Source of the DNA: RYN-230 sp963720645
Lineage (GTDB): Bacteria; Actinomycetota; Actinomycetes; Streptosporangiales; Streptosporangiaceae
Direction: 5' to 3'
Assembly: GCA_963720645.1 (NCBI GenBank)
Contig: CAVRFX010000019.1
Span: 496,001-560,000, forward strand
Length of the DNA: 64,000 nt
The notes under the pieces were generated by a model. The model ran no database searches. It was given only the letters and a program-made list of their open reading frames with translations, and was not told the DNA's origin. Positions 26,669 through 35,978 of this stretch are shown here, in pieces. The first letter of the stretch is position 1; the number at the start of each line of letters is the position of its first letter. A program made the translations under genes and the position numbers.

Positions 26669-26727
26669 CGGCCCCCCGTGCCGGGCACGGGGGTGTGCCA
26701 GCCGGGGGTCTGCCAGCCGGGGATCGG

Positions 26728-27774
26728 TCAGCCGGCGGAGCAGAATTGGAGGACGGCCAGCATGCCCTGATGATCGGTGCCGGGCACGGGGACGATCCGG
26801 GCCTCGTGCACCACGACCCCGGGGCGTGAGGCCAGCACATGATCCAGCCGCATCAGCGGCGGGAAGCGGCGGTCCGCGGGCCAGGTGAAGCCGGGCCAGG
26901 GCCGCTGGCGGGCGGCGTCGGCGCAGTCCACGAAGCCCGAGCGGAGCAGGGCACGGAACGCGGCGTGGTCCCGGCTGGCGTTGAAGTCCCCGGCCGCGAG
27001 CTGCGGGCCGGCGGTGCCGGCCAGGGCCGACTGGATCAGCCCGAGCTCCTGCCGCCACCGATGTTCCCGGTCCGCCACCGGGGCGACCGGGTGCACGACG
27101 GTGACGGTGACGGCCGGGCCGCCGGGCGGGTCGATGCGGGCCCGCGGAGCCGCCGCGATCAGGCCGTCCACCGGGGGGAGCGGGGTCAGCGGCCAGCGGG
27201 TCCACAGCCCGCTGCCGGCGGAGCCCTCGCGCGGCTCGAGCTGGGACTGCGGCAGCAGGTCCGCCAGGCCGGTCAGGGCCAGGCGCAGCATCAGCCCGCT
27301 GGTCAGTTCCTGGACCACGAGGATGTCCACCTCGAGGGCGGCTACGGTGGCGGCGAGGGCCTCCGCGTCCGCCGCGCCCCCCATGACGTTCACGGTCAGC
27401 ACCCGCAGCGGCGCCGCCCGGCCACCGGGACCCGGCCCGGGCTCCCGGGCCCGGCGGCCCCGCCGGACCGGCGGCAGCTGCCAGGCGACCAGGATGAGCG
27501 CGGGCACGGCCAGGATCAGCGTGAGCCACCACGAGGACAGCCCGGCCAGCACGGCCCCGGCCAGAGCGGGCACGGTTCCCACCGGGGCCAGGGCAGCCAG
27601 CTTCGGGCCCGGATTCGGGGGCCGCCCGCCCGCCGCCCGCGCCACGAGGAACGGCAACGACAGCACAGTGAGCACCGCGGCCACCACCCCGCTCACTGGC
27701 TCACACCACCTCAATTCGGCGATACCGGCGGCAATCCGGCGACCGGCGGCCGCGTACGGCTCCAGGCGTCTCAT
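26728..27774 (-). CDS. Endonuclease/exonuclease/phosphatase (EEP) family membrane protein
   Basis: Protein of 348 aa. An N-terminal region has two or three membrane helices (about 30-100: VAAVLTVLSLPFLVARAAG, then AGAVLAGLSSWWLTLILAV) and a C-terminal EEP domain (about 125-345). The domain shows LRVLTVNVMGG, DILVVQELTSG with the metal-binding Glu, LAAGDFNASRDHAAF, and the final RLDHVLAS and TDHQGMLA. This layout (UPF0294/DUF-type secreted or periplasmic EEP proteins) is common in actinobacteria, with unknown substrate. ATG 27774 is chosen; upstream in-frame sequence is only a GC-rich repeat. Confidence 0.78.
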   Translation of the reverse strand: MRRLEPYAAAGRRIAAGIAELRWCEPVSGVVAAVLTVLSLPFLVARAAGGRPPNPGPKLAALAPVGTVPALAGAVLAGLSSWWLTLILAVPALILVAWQLPPVRRGRRAREPGPGPGGRAAPLRVLTVNVMGGAADAEALAATVAALEVDILVVQELTSGLMLRLALTGLADLLPQSQLEPREGSAGSGLWTRWPLTPLPPVDGLIAAAPRARIDPPGGPAVTVTVVHPVAPVADREHRWRQELGLIQSALAGTAGPQLAAGDFNASRDHAAFRALLRSGFVDCADAARQRPWPGFTWPADRRFPPLMRLDHVLASRPGVVVHEARIVPVPGTDHQGMLAVLQFCSAG

Positions 27775-27806
27775 TATCCCGGCAAGCGGCCCGCGGGTTG
27801 TCCCAG

Positions 27807-27880
27807 GAAGCGGCCCGGCGGCCCCGCGAAGCGGCCAGGCGGCCCCGGGAAGCGGCCCGGCGGCCCCGCCAAGCGGACCG
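27807..27880. repeat. 21-bp tandem repeat, about 3.3 copies
   Basis: Units GAAGCGGCCCGGCGGCCCCGC at 27807, 27828 and 27849, plus a partial one, between the EEP gene start and the otsA stop. It lies upstream of the EEP gene, where a promoter would be expected. Confidence 0.85.
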
Positions 27881-27886
27881 GGGAAA

Positions 27887-29386
27887 TTACTCCGCGAGCG
27901 CGTCGAGCTGGGACTGGAGCCAGGCGCTGGGCGGGAACGCCGCGGCCGCCGACGCGAGCCTGGCCGCCCGCCGGGCCCGCTCGGCCTGCGGCATGGTGAG
28001 CGCCCGGTGCAGCGCCTCCGCGGTCTGCGTGACATCGAACGGGTTCACCAGCAGCGCGTCGCCGCCCAGTTCAGCCGCCGCACCGGCCTCCGTGGACAGG
28101 ACCAGGGCGCAGGCACGCTCAGACAGGATCGGGCCTTCCTTGGCCACCAGGTTCATCCCGTCCCGGATCGGGTTGACCAGCAGCACATCGGCGAGGCTGT
28201 AGGCGGCCAGTGAGCGCGGGTAGTCGTCGTTGACCTGGAGGATCAGCGGGTTCCAGGCGTCGGTGCCGAACTCGTCCTCGATCTCGCCGGCCATCCGCTG
28301 GACCCGCGCCGTGTACTCCCGGTATTCGGGCAGGTCATGCCGGGACGGATAGGCGAACGCCAGATGGGTCACCTGGCCGCGCCATTCCGGGTGGGTGAGC
28401 AGCAGTTCGCGGTAGGCAGCCATGCCGCGGACGATGTTCTTGGACAGCTCGGTGCGGTCCACCCGGACGATCAGCCGCTGGCCCGCGGTGACGGCGGTCA
28501 GCGCCGCCACCTGTCCCTGGACGTCGGCGGCCGTCGCCCGCTGGCGCAGCTCGTCCGCGTCAACGCCGAGCGGGTGCACGGCCACCGAGGTCAGCTTGCC
28601 CTTGTACCGGACGGTGCCGCCGGCCCGGTCCACCGCCGCGTCCAGGAACTCGGCGCAGCAGTCCAGGAAGGCGTCCGCCCAGCGCTGGCACAGGAAGCCG
28701 GCGTGATCCGCGCCGAGGATCCCGTCCAGCACCTCCCGGCCCACCTCGTCCGGCAGCAGCCGGTAGTAGTCGGGGGGTGCCCACGGAGTGTGCGAGAAAT
28801 GCGCGATCCGGACGTCGGGCCGCTGCTCGGCGAGCATCCGCGGGACCAGCGGCAGGTGATAGTCCTGAACCATCGCCTTGACCGGTCCCTGGCTCCCCGC
28901 CGCCCCGGCTCCTTCGGCCAGCGCGTCCGCGAACGCGGCGTTGTAGGCGCGGAACGACTCCCACTCGCGGCGGAACGCGATCCCGAAGCAGGGCTGATTG
29001 GCCGTGTCGAACAGCATGTGGTGCACGAACCAGAGCGTGGAGTTGGCCACCGAGTTGTAGGCCCGCTGGAAGGTGGCCGCCGGGATGTCCAGCATCCGGA
29101 CGGCTGACTTCCCGGGGGTCAGCTCGGCGTCGATCCGCCCATCGGGGACCGACCGGGCCGCGGCCCGGTCGGCGTCGCTGAGCGCCGCGCACACCCACAG
29201 CACGTCCGCGTGATCCCTGACCGAGGACAGCCCGGAGACCAGGCCGCCGCCGCCCCGCTCGGCCACCAGCGAGCCGTCCTCGCCGACCGCGAAGGAGACC
29301 GGCCCCCGGTTGGAAGCGATGAGCACCCGGCTGGTGCTGCCCCGCCCCGCCCCGCCGTCGGGCGGGTGACCACCGCTCTGGTCCAT
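27887..29386 (-). CDS. otsA: Alpha,alpha-trehalose-phosphate synthase (GT20)
   Basis: Glycosyltransferase of 499 aa joining UDP-glucose (or GDP-glucose) and glucose 6-phosphate to trehalose 6-phosphate. It has RVLIASNRGPVSF at the start, the GGGGLVSGL donor loop, VQDYHLPLVPRMLAEQRP with FSHTPW, VDRTELSKNIVRGMAAYREL, and LLVNPIRDGMNLVAKEG near the C-terminus, all standard for OtsA. Start is ATG 29386. The product feeds OtsB encoded at 25826. The gene diverges from the thrC riboswitch, sharing about 75 bp of upstream DNA. Confidence 0.93.
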   Translation of the reverse strand: MDQSGGHPPDGGAGRGSTSRVLIASNRGPVSFAVGEDGSLVAERGGGGLVSGLSSVRDHADVLWVCAALSDADRAAARSVPDGRIDAELTPGKSAVRMLDIPAATFQRAYNSVANSTLWFVHHMLFDTANQPCFGIAFRREWESFRAYNAAFADALAEGAGAAGSQGPVKAMVQDYHLPLVPRMLAEQRPDVRIAHFSHTPWAPPDYYRLLPDEVGREVLDGILGADHAGFLCQRWADAFLDCCAEFLDAAVDRAGGTVRYKGKLTSVAVHPLGVDADELRQRATAADVQGQVAALTAVTAGQRLIVRVDRTELSKNIVRGMAAYRELLLTHPEWRGQVTHLAFAYPSRHDLPEYREYTARVQRMAGEIEDEFGTDAWNPLILQVNDDYPRSLAAYSLADVLLVNPIRDGMNLVAKEGPILSERACALVLSTEAGAAAELGGDALLVNPFDVTQTAEALHRALTMPQAERARRAARLASAAAAFPPSAWLQSQLDALAE

Positions 29387-29462
29387 GCACGCGAGGCTAG
29401 CCGGATCGGCCGGGGAGCGCTGGCGCGCGATCAGTTAGAGTGACGAGTACAACTTCATAACG

Positions 29463-29595
29463 CTCATCCAGAGGGGTGGAGGGATACGGCCCGGTGAAGC
29501 CCCGGCAACCATCACGGTGAGGTGTGCCCGCGAGGCCATTCCCGTGACAGGTGCCAAGTCCGGCCCTCGGCCATCCGGCCGCTGGGGCAGATGAG
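29463..29595 (+). promoter_or_regulatory. SAM riboswitch (S-box/SAM-I or SAM-IV type) ahead of thrC
   Basis: The stem CTCATC (29463-29468) closes with GATGAG (29590-29595). Between them lie CAGAGGGGTGGAGGGA, GGCCCGGTGAAGCC, CCGGCAACC and GGTGCCAAGTCC, the conserved core of the SAM-I/SAM-IV clan. The closing stem lies just before the ribosome site of thrC (GTG 29613), suggesting control of translation start: high SAM would hide the site. I cannot tell SAM-I from SAM-IV by eye. Confidence 0.88.
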
Positions 29596-29612
29596 GAGAA
29601 AGGCCTCGCCAC

Positions 29613-30911
29613 GTGAGCACACCACTCGCATCCACCCCCGCTTCGCATGCGCCCTCCCGGTTCGGCTACGCCACCGGCCTGGGCTGCCGGGAATGCGGCC
29701 AGACCTATCCGCTGGGCTCCACCCACGCCTGCGCCGAGTGCTTCGGGCCCCTCGAGGTCCGCTACGACTACCCGAAGATCGACCGGGCCGCGATCGAGGC
29801 GGGACCGGCCAGCATCTGGCGTTACGCCAGCCTGCTCCCCGTGGCCCCGGACGTGGCCGCCACGCCCAACACCGAGCCGGGCTGGACCCGCCTGGTGCGG
29901 GCCGACCAGCTGGGACGCGAGCTCGGCCTGCGCCGTCTCTGGGTCAAGGACGAGCGGGCCAACCCGACCCACTCCTTCAAGGACCGGGTGGTGGCCGTCG
30001 CACTCGCGGCCTCGGTGGAACTGGGCTTCAAGGTCCTCGCCTGCCCGTCCACGGGCAACCTGGCGAACGCGGTCGCGGCGGCCGCAGCCCGGGCGGGCAT
30101 CCGCTCGGTCGTGCTCATCCCGGCTGACCTCGAGCCGCAGAAGATCATCGCCACGGGCGTGTACGGCGGCACCATGGTCCCGGTGCAGGGCAGCTACGAC
30201 GACGTCAACCGGCTGGCCTCCGAGCTCGCCGACGAGCGCGAGGACTGGGCGTTCGTCAACGTCAACGTCCGGCCGTACTACGCGGAGGGCTCCAAGACCA
30301 TCGGGTTCGAGATCGCCGAGCAGCTTGGCTGGCGGCTGCCCGAGCAGATCGTCGTGCCGGTCGCCTCCGGAGCCCAGCTCGTGAAGATCGACAAGGCGTT
30401 CCGGGAGCTGGTGAGCCTCGGCCTGGTGCCGGACACCCCCTACAAGGTGTTCGGTGCCCAGGCCACCGGCTGCTCACCGGTGGCCGAGGCGTTCCGGCAG
30501 GGCCACGACGTGGTCCAGCCGGTCCGGCCGGCCACCATCGCCAAGTCGCTGGCCATCGGGAACCCCGCCGACGGGCCCTACGTGCTCGACGTGGTGCGCC
30601 GTACCGGCGGGGTGGTGGCCGATGTGGACGACGAGGAGGTCGTGTCGGCCATGCGGCTGCTGGCCGCCACCGAGGGCATCTTCGGCGAGACGGCCGGCGG
30701 GGTGACCCTGGGTGTGCTGCGCAGCCTGCTGGCCTCGGGCCAGCTCGACCCGGCGGCCGAGACGGTGATCATCAACTCGGGTGACGGCCTCAAGACGCTT
30801 GACGCCGTCGCCGATGCGGTGAGCACGCCCCCGGCGATCCGCCCCACCCTGGACGCCTTCCTGGCCTTCGAGGCCGCGCTGGGCGGGCCGTCCGGCGGCC
30901 CGGCACTATAG
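29613..30911 (+). CDS. thrC: Threonine synthase
   Basis: PLP enzyme of 432 aa converting O-phosphohomoserine to threonine. It has an N-terminal zinc-ribbon-like segment (LGCRECGQTYPLG ... CAECFGP), the PLP lysine in PTHSFKDRVV, the STGNLANAVAAAAARAG phosphate cup, and SGDGLKT close to the end. Start is GTG 29613, fixed by the riboswitch just upstream. Phosphohomoserine sits at the branch between threonine and methionine/SAM, which explains SAM control of this gene. It is followed 50 bp later by the CysO-like gene. Confidence 0.94.
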   Translation: MSTPLASTPASHAPSRFGYATGLGCRECGQTYPLGSTHACAECFGPLEVRYDYPKIDRAAIEAGPASIWRYASLLPVAPDVAATPNTEPGWTRLVRADQLGRELGLRRLWVKDERANPTHSFKDRVVAVALAASVELGFKVLACPSTGNLANAVAAAAARAGIRSVVLIPADLEPQKIIATGVYGGTMVPVQGSYDDVNRLASELADEREDWAFVNVNVRPYYAEGSKTIGFEIAEQLGWRLPEQIVVPVASGAQLVKIDKAFRELVSLGLVPDTPYKVFGAQATGCSPVAEAFRQGHDVVQPVRPATIAKSLAIGNPADGPYVLDVVRRTGGVVADVDDEEVVSAMRLLAATEGIFGETAGGVTLGVLRSLLASGQLDPAAETVIINSGDGLKTLDAVADAVSTPPAIRPTLDAFLAFEAALGGPSGGPAL

Positions 30912-30964
30912 GACTCTTCAGCCCTGCGAGCTGGTCTCGCGTTCCCCGGAAAGGCAGGCCCGGC

Positions 30965-31240
30965 ATGTCCGTGTCCGTCCGTATCCCCACCATCTTGCGT
31001 ACCTACACCGGCGGCGCGGCGGAGGTCACCGCCGACTCGGGGACGTTGCGCGAGGTCATCGCCGGCCTGGACGCCAGCTATCCGGGCATCAGGGGCCGGA
31101 TCGTGGATGACTCCGGCCAGCTGCGCCGGTTCGTCAACGTGTACGTGGGCGAGGAGGACGTCAGGTTCGCCCAGGGGCTCGATACGCCGGTCCCGGCGGG
31201 CGCGCACGTGTCCGTGATTCCTGCCGTTGCGGGCGGATGA
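30965..31240 (+). CDS. CysO/MoaD-ThiS-type sulfur carrier protein
   Basis: Ubiquitin-like protein of 91 aa ending in Gly-Gly, the residue pair that carries thiocarboxylate sulfur. SVRIPTILRTYTGG at the start and RFVNVYVGEEDVRF ... VIPAVAGG at the end closely resemble mycobacterial CysO, which donates sulfur for cysteine synthesis by CysM and is processed by Mec. Neither cysM nor mec adjoins here. The thrC-cysO order is the Streptomyces arrangement. Placement behind a SAM-controlled gene could tie sulfur transfer to methionine status. Confidence 0.85.
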   Translation: MSVSVRIPTILRTYTGGAAEVTADSGTLREVIAGLDASYPGIRGRIVDDSGQLRRFVNVYVGEEDVRFAQGLDTPVPAGAHVSVIPAVAGG

Positions 31241-31510
31241 TCCCGGGCGGCCCGCACCGTCAGTTTTCCGCCCAGGATCTGCGTAAGCGTCCAAGGGTCC
31301 TGGCCAGATGGGGGAACCGGGCCGGCTGAGTTCGGGGAGTTACAGGTCCCGAAGGCGCACTGCACGGGGTAAGGTCGTGTCCGGTCGCTGTCGGTCGGGG
31401 CGAACGGCAAGCCTGGCTTGCCCAACGCCTAACCCGCGCCGCGATCGACGGGTTCCGCAAAGGCAAGGGTGGAACCCGAGGCCCGAGCGGAGTTAGGGAG
31501 TTGTTGGGTA

Positions 31511-31711
31511 ATGGCTCAGGGCACCGTCAAGTGGTTCAACGCGGACAAGGGCTACGGCTTCATCGCGGTCAACGGTGGCAGGGACGTGTTCGTGCACTTC
31601 TCCGCCATCCAGATGGATGGCTACCGCAGCCTCGAAGAGGGGCAGCGGGTCGAATTCGAGATCACGCAGAGTGACCGCGGCCCGCAGGCGGAGGCCGTCC
31701 GGGCTGTGTGA
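31511..31711 (+). CDS. Cold-shock protein (CspA family)
   Basis: Nucleic-acid chaperone of 66 aa, a single cold-shock domain with both RNA-binding motifs (KGYGFI and VFVHFSAI). It begins AQGTVKWFNADKGYG, and the length is normal. The 270-bp gap upstream may hold a long structured leader, as is common for csp genes. A strong hairpin follows the stop. Its place between the cysO-like gene and groEL matches the gene order of Streptomyces relatives. Confidence 0.95.
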   Translation: MAQGTVKWFNADKGYGFIAVNGGRDVFVHFSAIQMDGYRSLEEGQRVEFEITQSDRGPQAEAVRAV

Positions 31712-31732
31712 GCTCGGCGTCGCAGTTCGGCT

Positions 31733-31769
31733 GATGGCCCGGTGCCCGGGTGACGGGTGCCGGGCCATC
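31733..31769 (+). terminator. Hairpin terminator after the cold-shock gene
   Basis: GATGGCCCGGTGCCCG pairs, with two mismatches, with CGGGTGCCGGGCCATC across a short loop, 22 bp past the stop. A second GC hairpin (GGGGCCCGGGGTG/CACCCGGGCCC region, 31771-31794) follows directly. No U tract, as is usual in this GC range. Confidence 0.7.
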
Positions 31770-32017
31770 AGGGGCCCGGGGTGCACCCGGGCCCACCCCC
31801 TCAGGTAGTGCGTGCCTGAGGCATGACCACAAGCGCCTTCGGGCGCCAGGCGGGCCGCTAGGCTGGCCCGCGGCGGCTGGCGGCCGCGTGTTCGCTGTCA
31901 GCGTTCCGGTGTCCCCCAGGGCCAGGCCCTGCTGCGGGAATCCCTGGACCTGGTCCACCCCCTTTCCCGGCTGGCCGGCTGCGGCCGCAGGCGGGCGCGT
32001 GGGTGGGTGGTTCCAGC

Positions 32018-32043
32018 TTGCACTCTCATGCCGAGAGTGCTAA
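32018..32043. promoter_or_regulatory. CIRCE element 1 (HrcA operator)
   Basis: TTGCACTC-TCATGCCGA-GAGTGCTAA: one mismatch from the CIRCE consensus TTAGCACTC-N9-GAGTGCTAA. It lies about 170 bp upstream of groEL. HrcA would repress here until heat shock. hrcA itself is not in the window. Confidence 0.93.
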
Positions 32044-32054
32044 ACAAGGCGTTG

Positions 32055-32075
32055 GCACTCTCGGCATGAGAGTGA
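32055..32075. promoter_or_regulatory. CIRCE element 2, mirror copy
   Basis: GCACTC-TCGGCATGA-GAGTGA, 11 bp after the first site. Its 9-bp spacer is the exact reverse complement of the first spacer (TCATGCCGA), so the two sites form a 20-21-bp inverted repeat that could also pair as one long hairpin in the transcript. Confidence 0.88.
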
Positions 32076-32210
32076 CAACTCCAGGGCGGGAATCGGGGCG
32101 ATGAGGCCTCGCCGGCGGCAGGAAGGGACTGCCCGCCGGGGGGTCGGCCGTCGCGGGCGTCGGTCCGATTCACACACAAAAGCCACCAAGTCCCGGGAGG
32201 ACTGGAGCCT

Positions 32211-33833
<1,623 letters not shown>

Positions 33834-33908
33834 CCCGGCCGGGGAGCTAGCTCCCCGCTTGGCCAGAGTCCACCTGGCAGGCGGCGCGCCGCCTGCCCGG
33901 ACCTACCG

Positions 33909-33943
33909 AAGGGGCGGTCCCGGATCACCGGGGCCGCCCCTTT
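33909..33943 (+). terminator. groEL terminator
   Basis: AAGGGGCGGTCCC and GGGGCCGCCCCTTT form a long GC stem ending in TTT, 75 bp past the stop. A smaller palindrome GGGGAGCTAGCTCCCC lies at 33841-33856. Confidence 0.85.
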
Positions 33944-34110
33944 GGCCTGCTCCGGCCCGGAAAATCGGCGTGCTTCCCCGGGGTCAGCGTGTTCTGGCCG
34001 GATCACCAGGCGGTTTCGCGGTATCGGCGGGTACCTATAACTTTGCCGGCATTGGCCAACTGGTACTGTGCCGGGTCCATAATGCCCCGATTGCAGAGGA
34101 CTAACGAAGC
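33944..34110 (+). other. Promoter-bearing gap upstream of the Pro-rich membrane protein
   Basis: Together with the terminator region it forms a 277-bp gap. It holds an AT-richer box around 34031-34045 (CCTATAACTTTG) that could be a -10 region. No ORF of note is seen. Confidence 0.35.
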
Positions 34111-35415
34111 ATGAGGCGCCGCTCAGCTCCGCCGCCGTCCGCTCAGCAGATGATCCGTGACTACCTCGGACGGGTTTCGTCCGCGGCGACGAAGGTCCTG
34201 CCGAAGGGTGACCGGCTGCTGTTCGTCGGCCGGACCCGGGCGGCTATCGAGGCCCAGGTCGGCCCGCTCGCGTCGGCCGACGCCGAGGAGGTGCAGAGCG
34301 CGCTGACCACCCTGGGCGACCCGGAGGATCTCGCCCAGCGGGAGCGCGAGCGCCTCTACAGCGCCCGGCGGCGGGGAGCGGCGGCGGCCCCGCCCGCACT
34401 CTGGAAACCGGCCAAGGCCCCGCGGCGGGGCGCTGCCCCGCCACCCCCGGCCGACGGCCGCCGCCCTGGCCCGGTCCAGGCGCACAGGCCCCGGCCGTGG
34501 CCGCACCGGGGGGTGTCCGGGCCGGAGGCGCCGAAGCCCGCAGGCCCGGCCGCGGACGCTGCGCAGCCGGATGCGGTTCCCGCCGTGCCGCGCCAGGCGG
34601 ACTCGCCCGAGGCTGCGGCGCCCCCGGAAGTGCCCGCCGCGGTCCTGGGAGAGCCGGTCCTGGGAGAGCCGGTCCCGGGAGAGCCGGTCCCGGAGGTGCC
34701 CGCGGGCCTGGCGGAGCCGGTCCTGGGAGGGCCGGTCCCGGCTGAGCCGGTCCCGGAGGTGCCCGCGGGCCTGGCGGAGCCGGTCCTGGGAGAGCCCGTC
34801 CCGGGAGAGCCGGTCTTGGAGGAGCCTGCCCCGGGAGAGCTGGTCGATGACGAGCCGGAGACGGCCGCCCCGGACGAGGCCGGGCCGGAGCCAGGCAAAT
34901 CCCCGCCGGGCTGGATGCGCCCCCGCGCCGCCGACGCGCCACCCGGCGAGACCGGGCCGCAGTCGATCGTCCCCGGCATGGAGGAGGCCACCGAGACGGA
35001 AGAACCCCCGGCGGCCCGGCGCCGCCCGCCCCCGGCGGTCCTCGCGGAAGCATGGGCCCTGGCCCGCAAGAACCCGCTGGAGGCCGTTTCGGTCATCCTG
35101 CTGGGCGTTGGCGGCCTGATCCTCCCGTTCCCGTTCTGGCTGATCGGGGGGCTCGTCGCGCTCCGGTCCCGGCGCTGGGACGCGCGCGACAAGTGGATCG
35201 CCCTGGCCGGGCCGCTCCTGGTCACGTTCGCGGTCCTGCTGATCCGCGCCGGGACGTCCCCGGGCAATTTCTTCTCGGCCTTTTACCACGCCTCGCGGCA
35301 CGACGTCGGACTCAGCATCCGGGCAGGTTGCGTGCTGTGCGCGGCCTATCTCGTCTGGCGGCTGCGGCGCGGCCCGCGCCTACGGACCCTTCCTCCCTGG
35401 CAGCGTCCCCGCTAA
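34111..35415 (+). CDS. Membrane protein with long Pro/Glu-rich repeat segment
   Basis: Protein of 434 aa, function unknown. The N-terminal 90 residues look like a folded helical domain (MIRDYLGRVSSAATKVLPKG ... ADAEEVQSALTTLGDPEDLAQRE) resembling the short heads of DUF1700/HAAS-type membrane proteins. Residues about 100-300 are Pro-rich, with repeated GEPV and PEVPAGLAEPVL. The last 110 residues hold three hydrophobic segments (SVILLGVGGLILPFPFWLIG; KWIALAGPLLVTFAVLLI; RAGCVLCAAYLVWRL). ATG 34111 starts right after a gap. It stands alone behind groEL; no role in protein folding is implied. Confidence 0.65.
   Translation: MRRRSAPPPSAQQMIRDYLGRVSSAATKVLPKGDRLLFVGRTRAAIEAQVGPLASADAEEVQSALTTLGDPEDLAQRERERLYSARRRGAAAAPPALWKPAKAPRRGAAPPPPADGRRPGPVQAHRPRPWPHRGVSGPEAPKPAGPAADAAQPDAVPAVPRQADSPEAAAPPEVPAAVLGEPVLGEPVPGEPVPEVPAGLAEPVLGGPVPAEPVPEVPAGLAEPVLGEPVPGEPVLEEPAPGELVDDEPETAAPDEAGPEPGKSPPGWMRPRAADAPPGETGPQSIVPGMEEATETEEPPAARRRPPPAVLAEAWALARKNPLEAVSVILLGVGGLILPFPFWLIGGLVALRSRRWDARDKWIALAGPLLVTFAVLLIRAGTSPGNFFSAFYHASRHDVGLSIRAGCVLCAAYLVWRLRRGPRLRTLPPWQRPR
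34641..34850 (+). repeat. In-frame 15-bp-type repeats coding for Pro/Glu-rich segments
   Basis: Variants of GAGCCGGTCCTGGGA recur, with two longer near-identical blocks encoding PVPEVPAGLAEPVLG. All are multiples of three, so copy number can vary without frame loss. Confidence 0.85.
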
Positions 35416-35499
35416 CGTACGCCGGGTGGGACCGATAACCTAGAGTTGCTACTTTCTGCGCCCGCTCACCCGCCCGCTCTACCGCATGAGGTCAGGTCC

Positions 35500-35884
35500 G
35501 TGCCCACTGGCAAGGTCAAATGGTATGACGCCGACAAAGGGTTCGGCTTTCTCACCCGCGACGACGGGGGTGAGGTCTTCGTGCACTCCACGGCGTTGCC
35601 TGCGGGCAGCACCGCCCTGCGGCCCGGCCAGCGGGTCGAATTCGGCGTGGCCGAGGGGCGCCGGGGGGTCCAGGCCCTCCAGGTCCGGCTGCTCGAGCCG
35701 CCGCCCGACGGTGGCCAAGGTCAGCCGGAAGAGCCCCGACGAGATGGTCGTGATCGTCGAGGACCTGATCAAGCTGCTCGACGGGGTGTCCGCCGCCTAC
35801 CGGCGGGGGAGGCACCCGGACGCCCGCGACGGCAAGAAGATCGCGGCCGTGCTCCGCGCCGTCGCCGACGACCTCGAAGCCTAA
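35500..35884 (+). CDS. Cold-shock-domain protein with C-terminal extension, one frameshift
   Basis: Starts at GTG 35500 with PTGKVKWYDADKGFGFL and VFVHSTALPAG, a cold-shock domain of about 65 residues. The familiar actinobacterial extension TVAKVSRKSPDEMVVIVEDLIKLLDGVSAAY, with KKIAAVLRAVADDLEA at the end, continues in another frame after RLLEPPP, so about one base is missing or extra in the C-rich run near 35700-35712. Without correction the frame reads Arg/Pro-rich nonsense. The extended class of about 127 aa is distinct from the 66-aa CspA at 31511. It is the first of the many frameshifted genes that follow. Confidence 0.82.
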
Positions 35885-35978
35885 GCCGCCCCAGCCGCAA
35901 CCGGGTCCGGGGGCTCGCCGGACGGGTTCCATGATCCCGGTCAGGAAGGGGCGCCTATGGGTCAGCTACTGACCGGGA

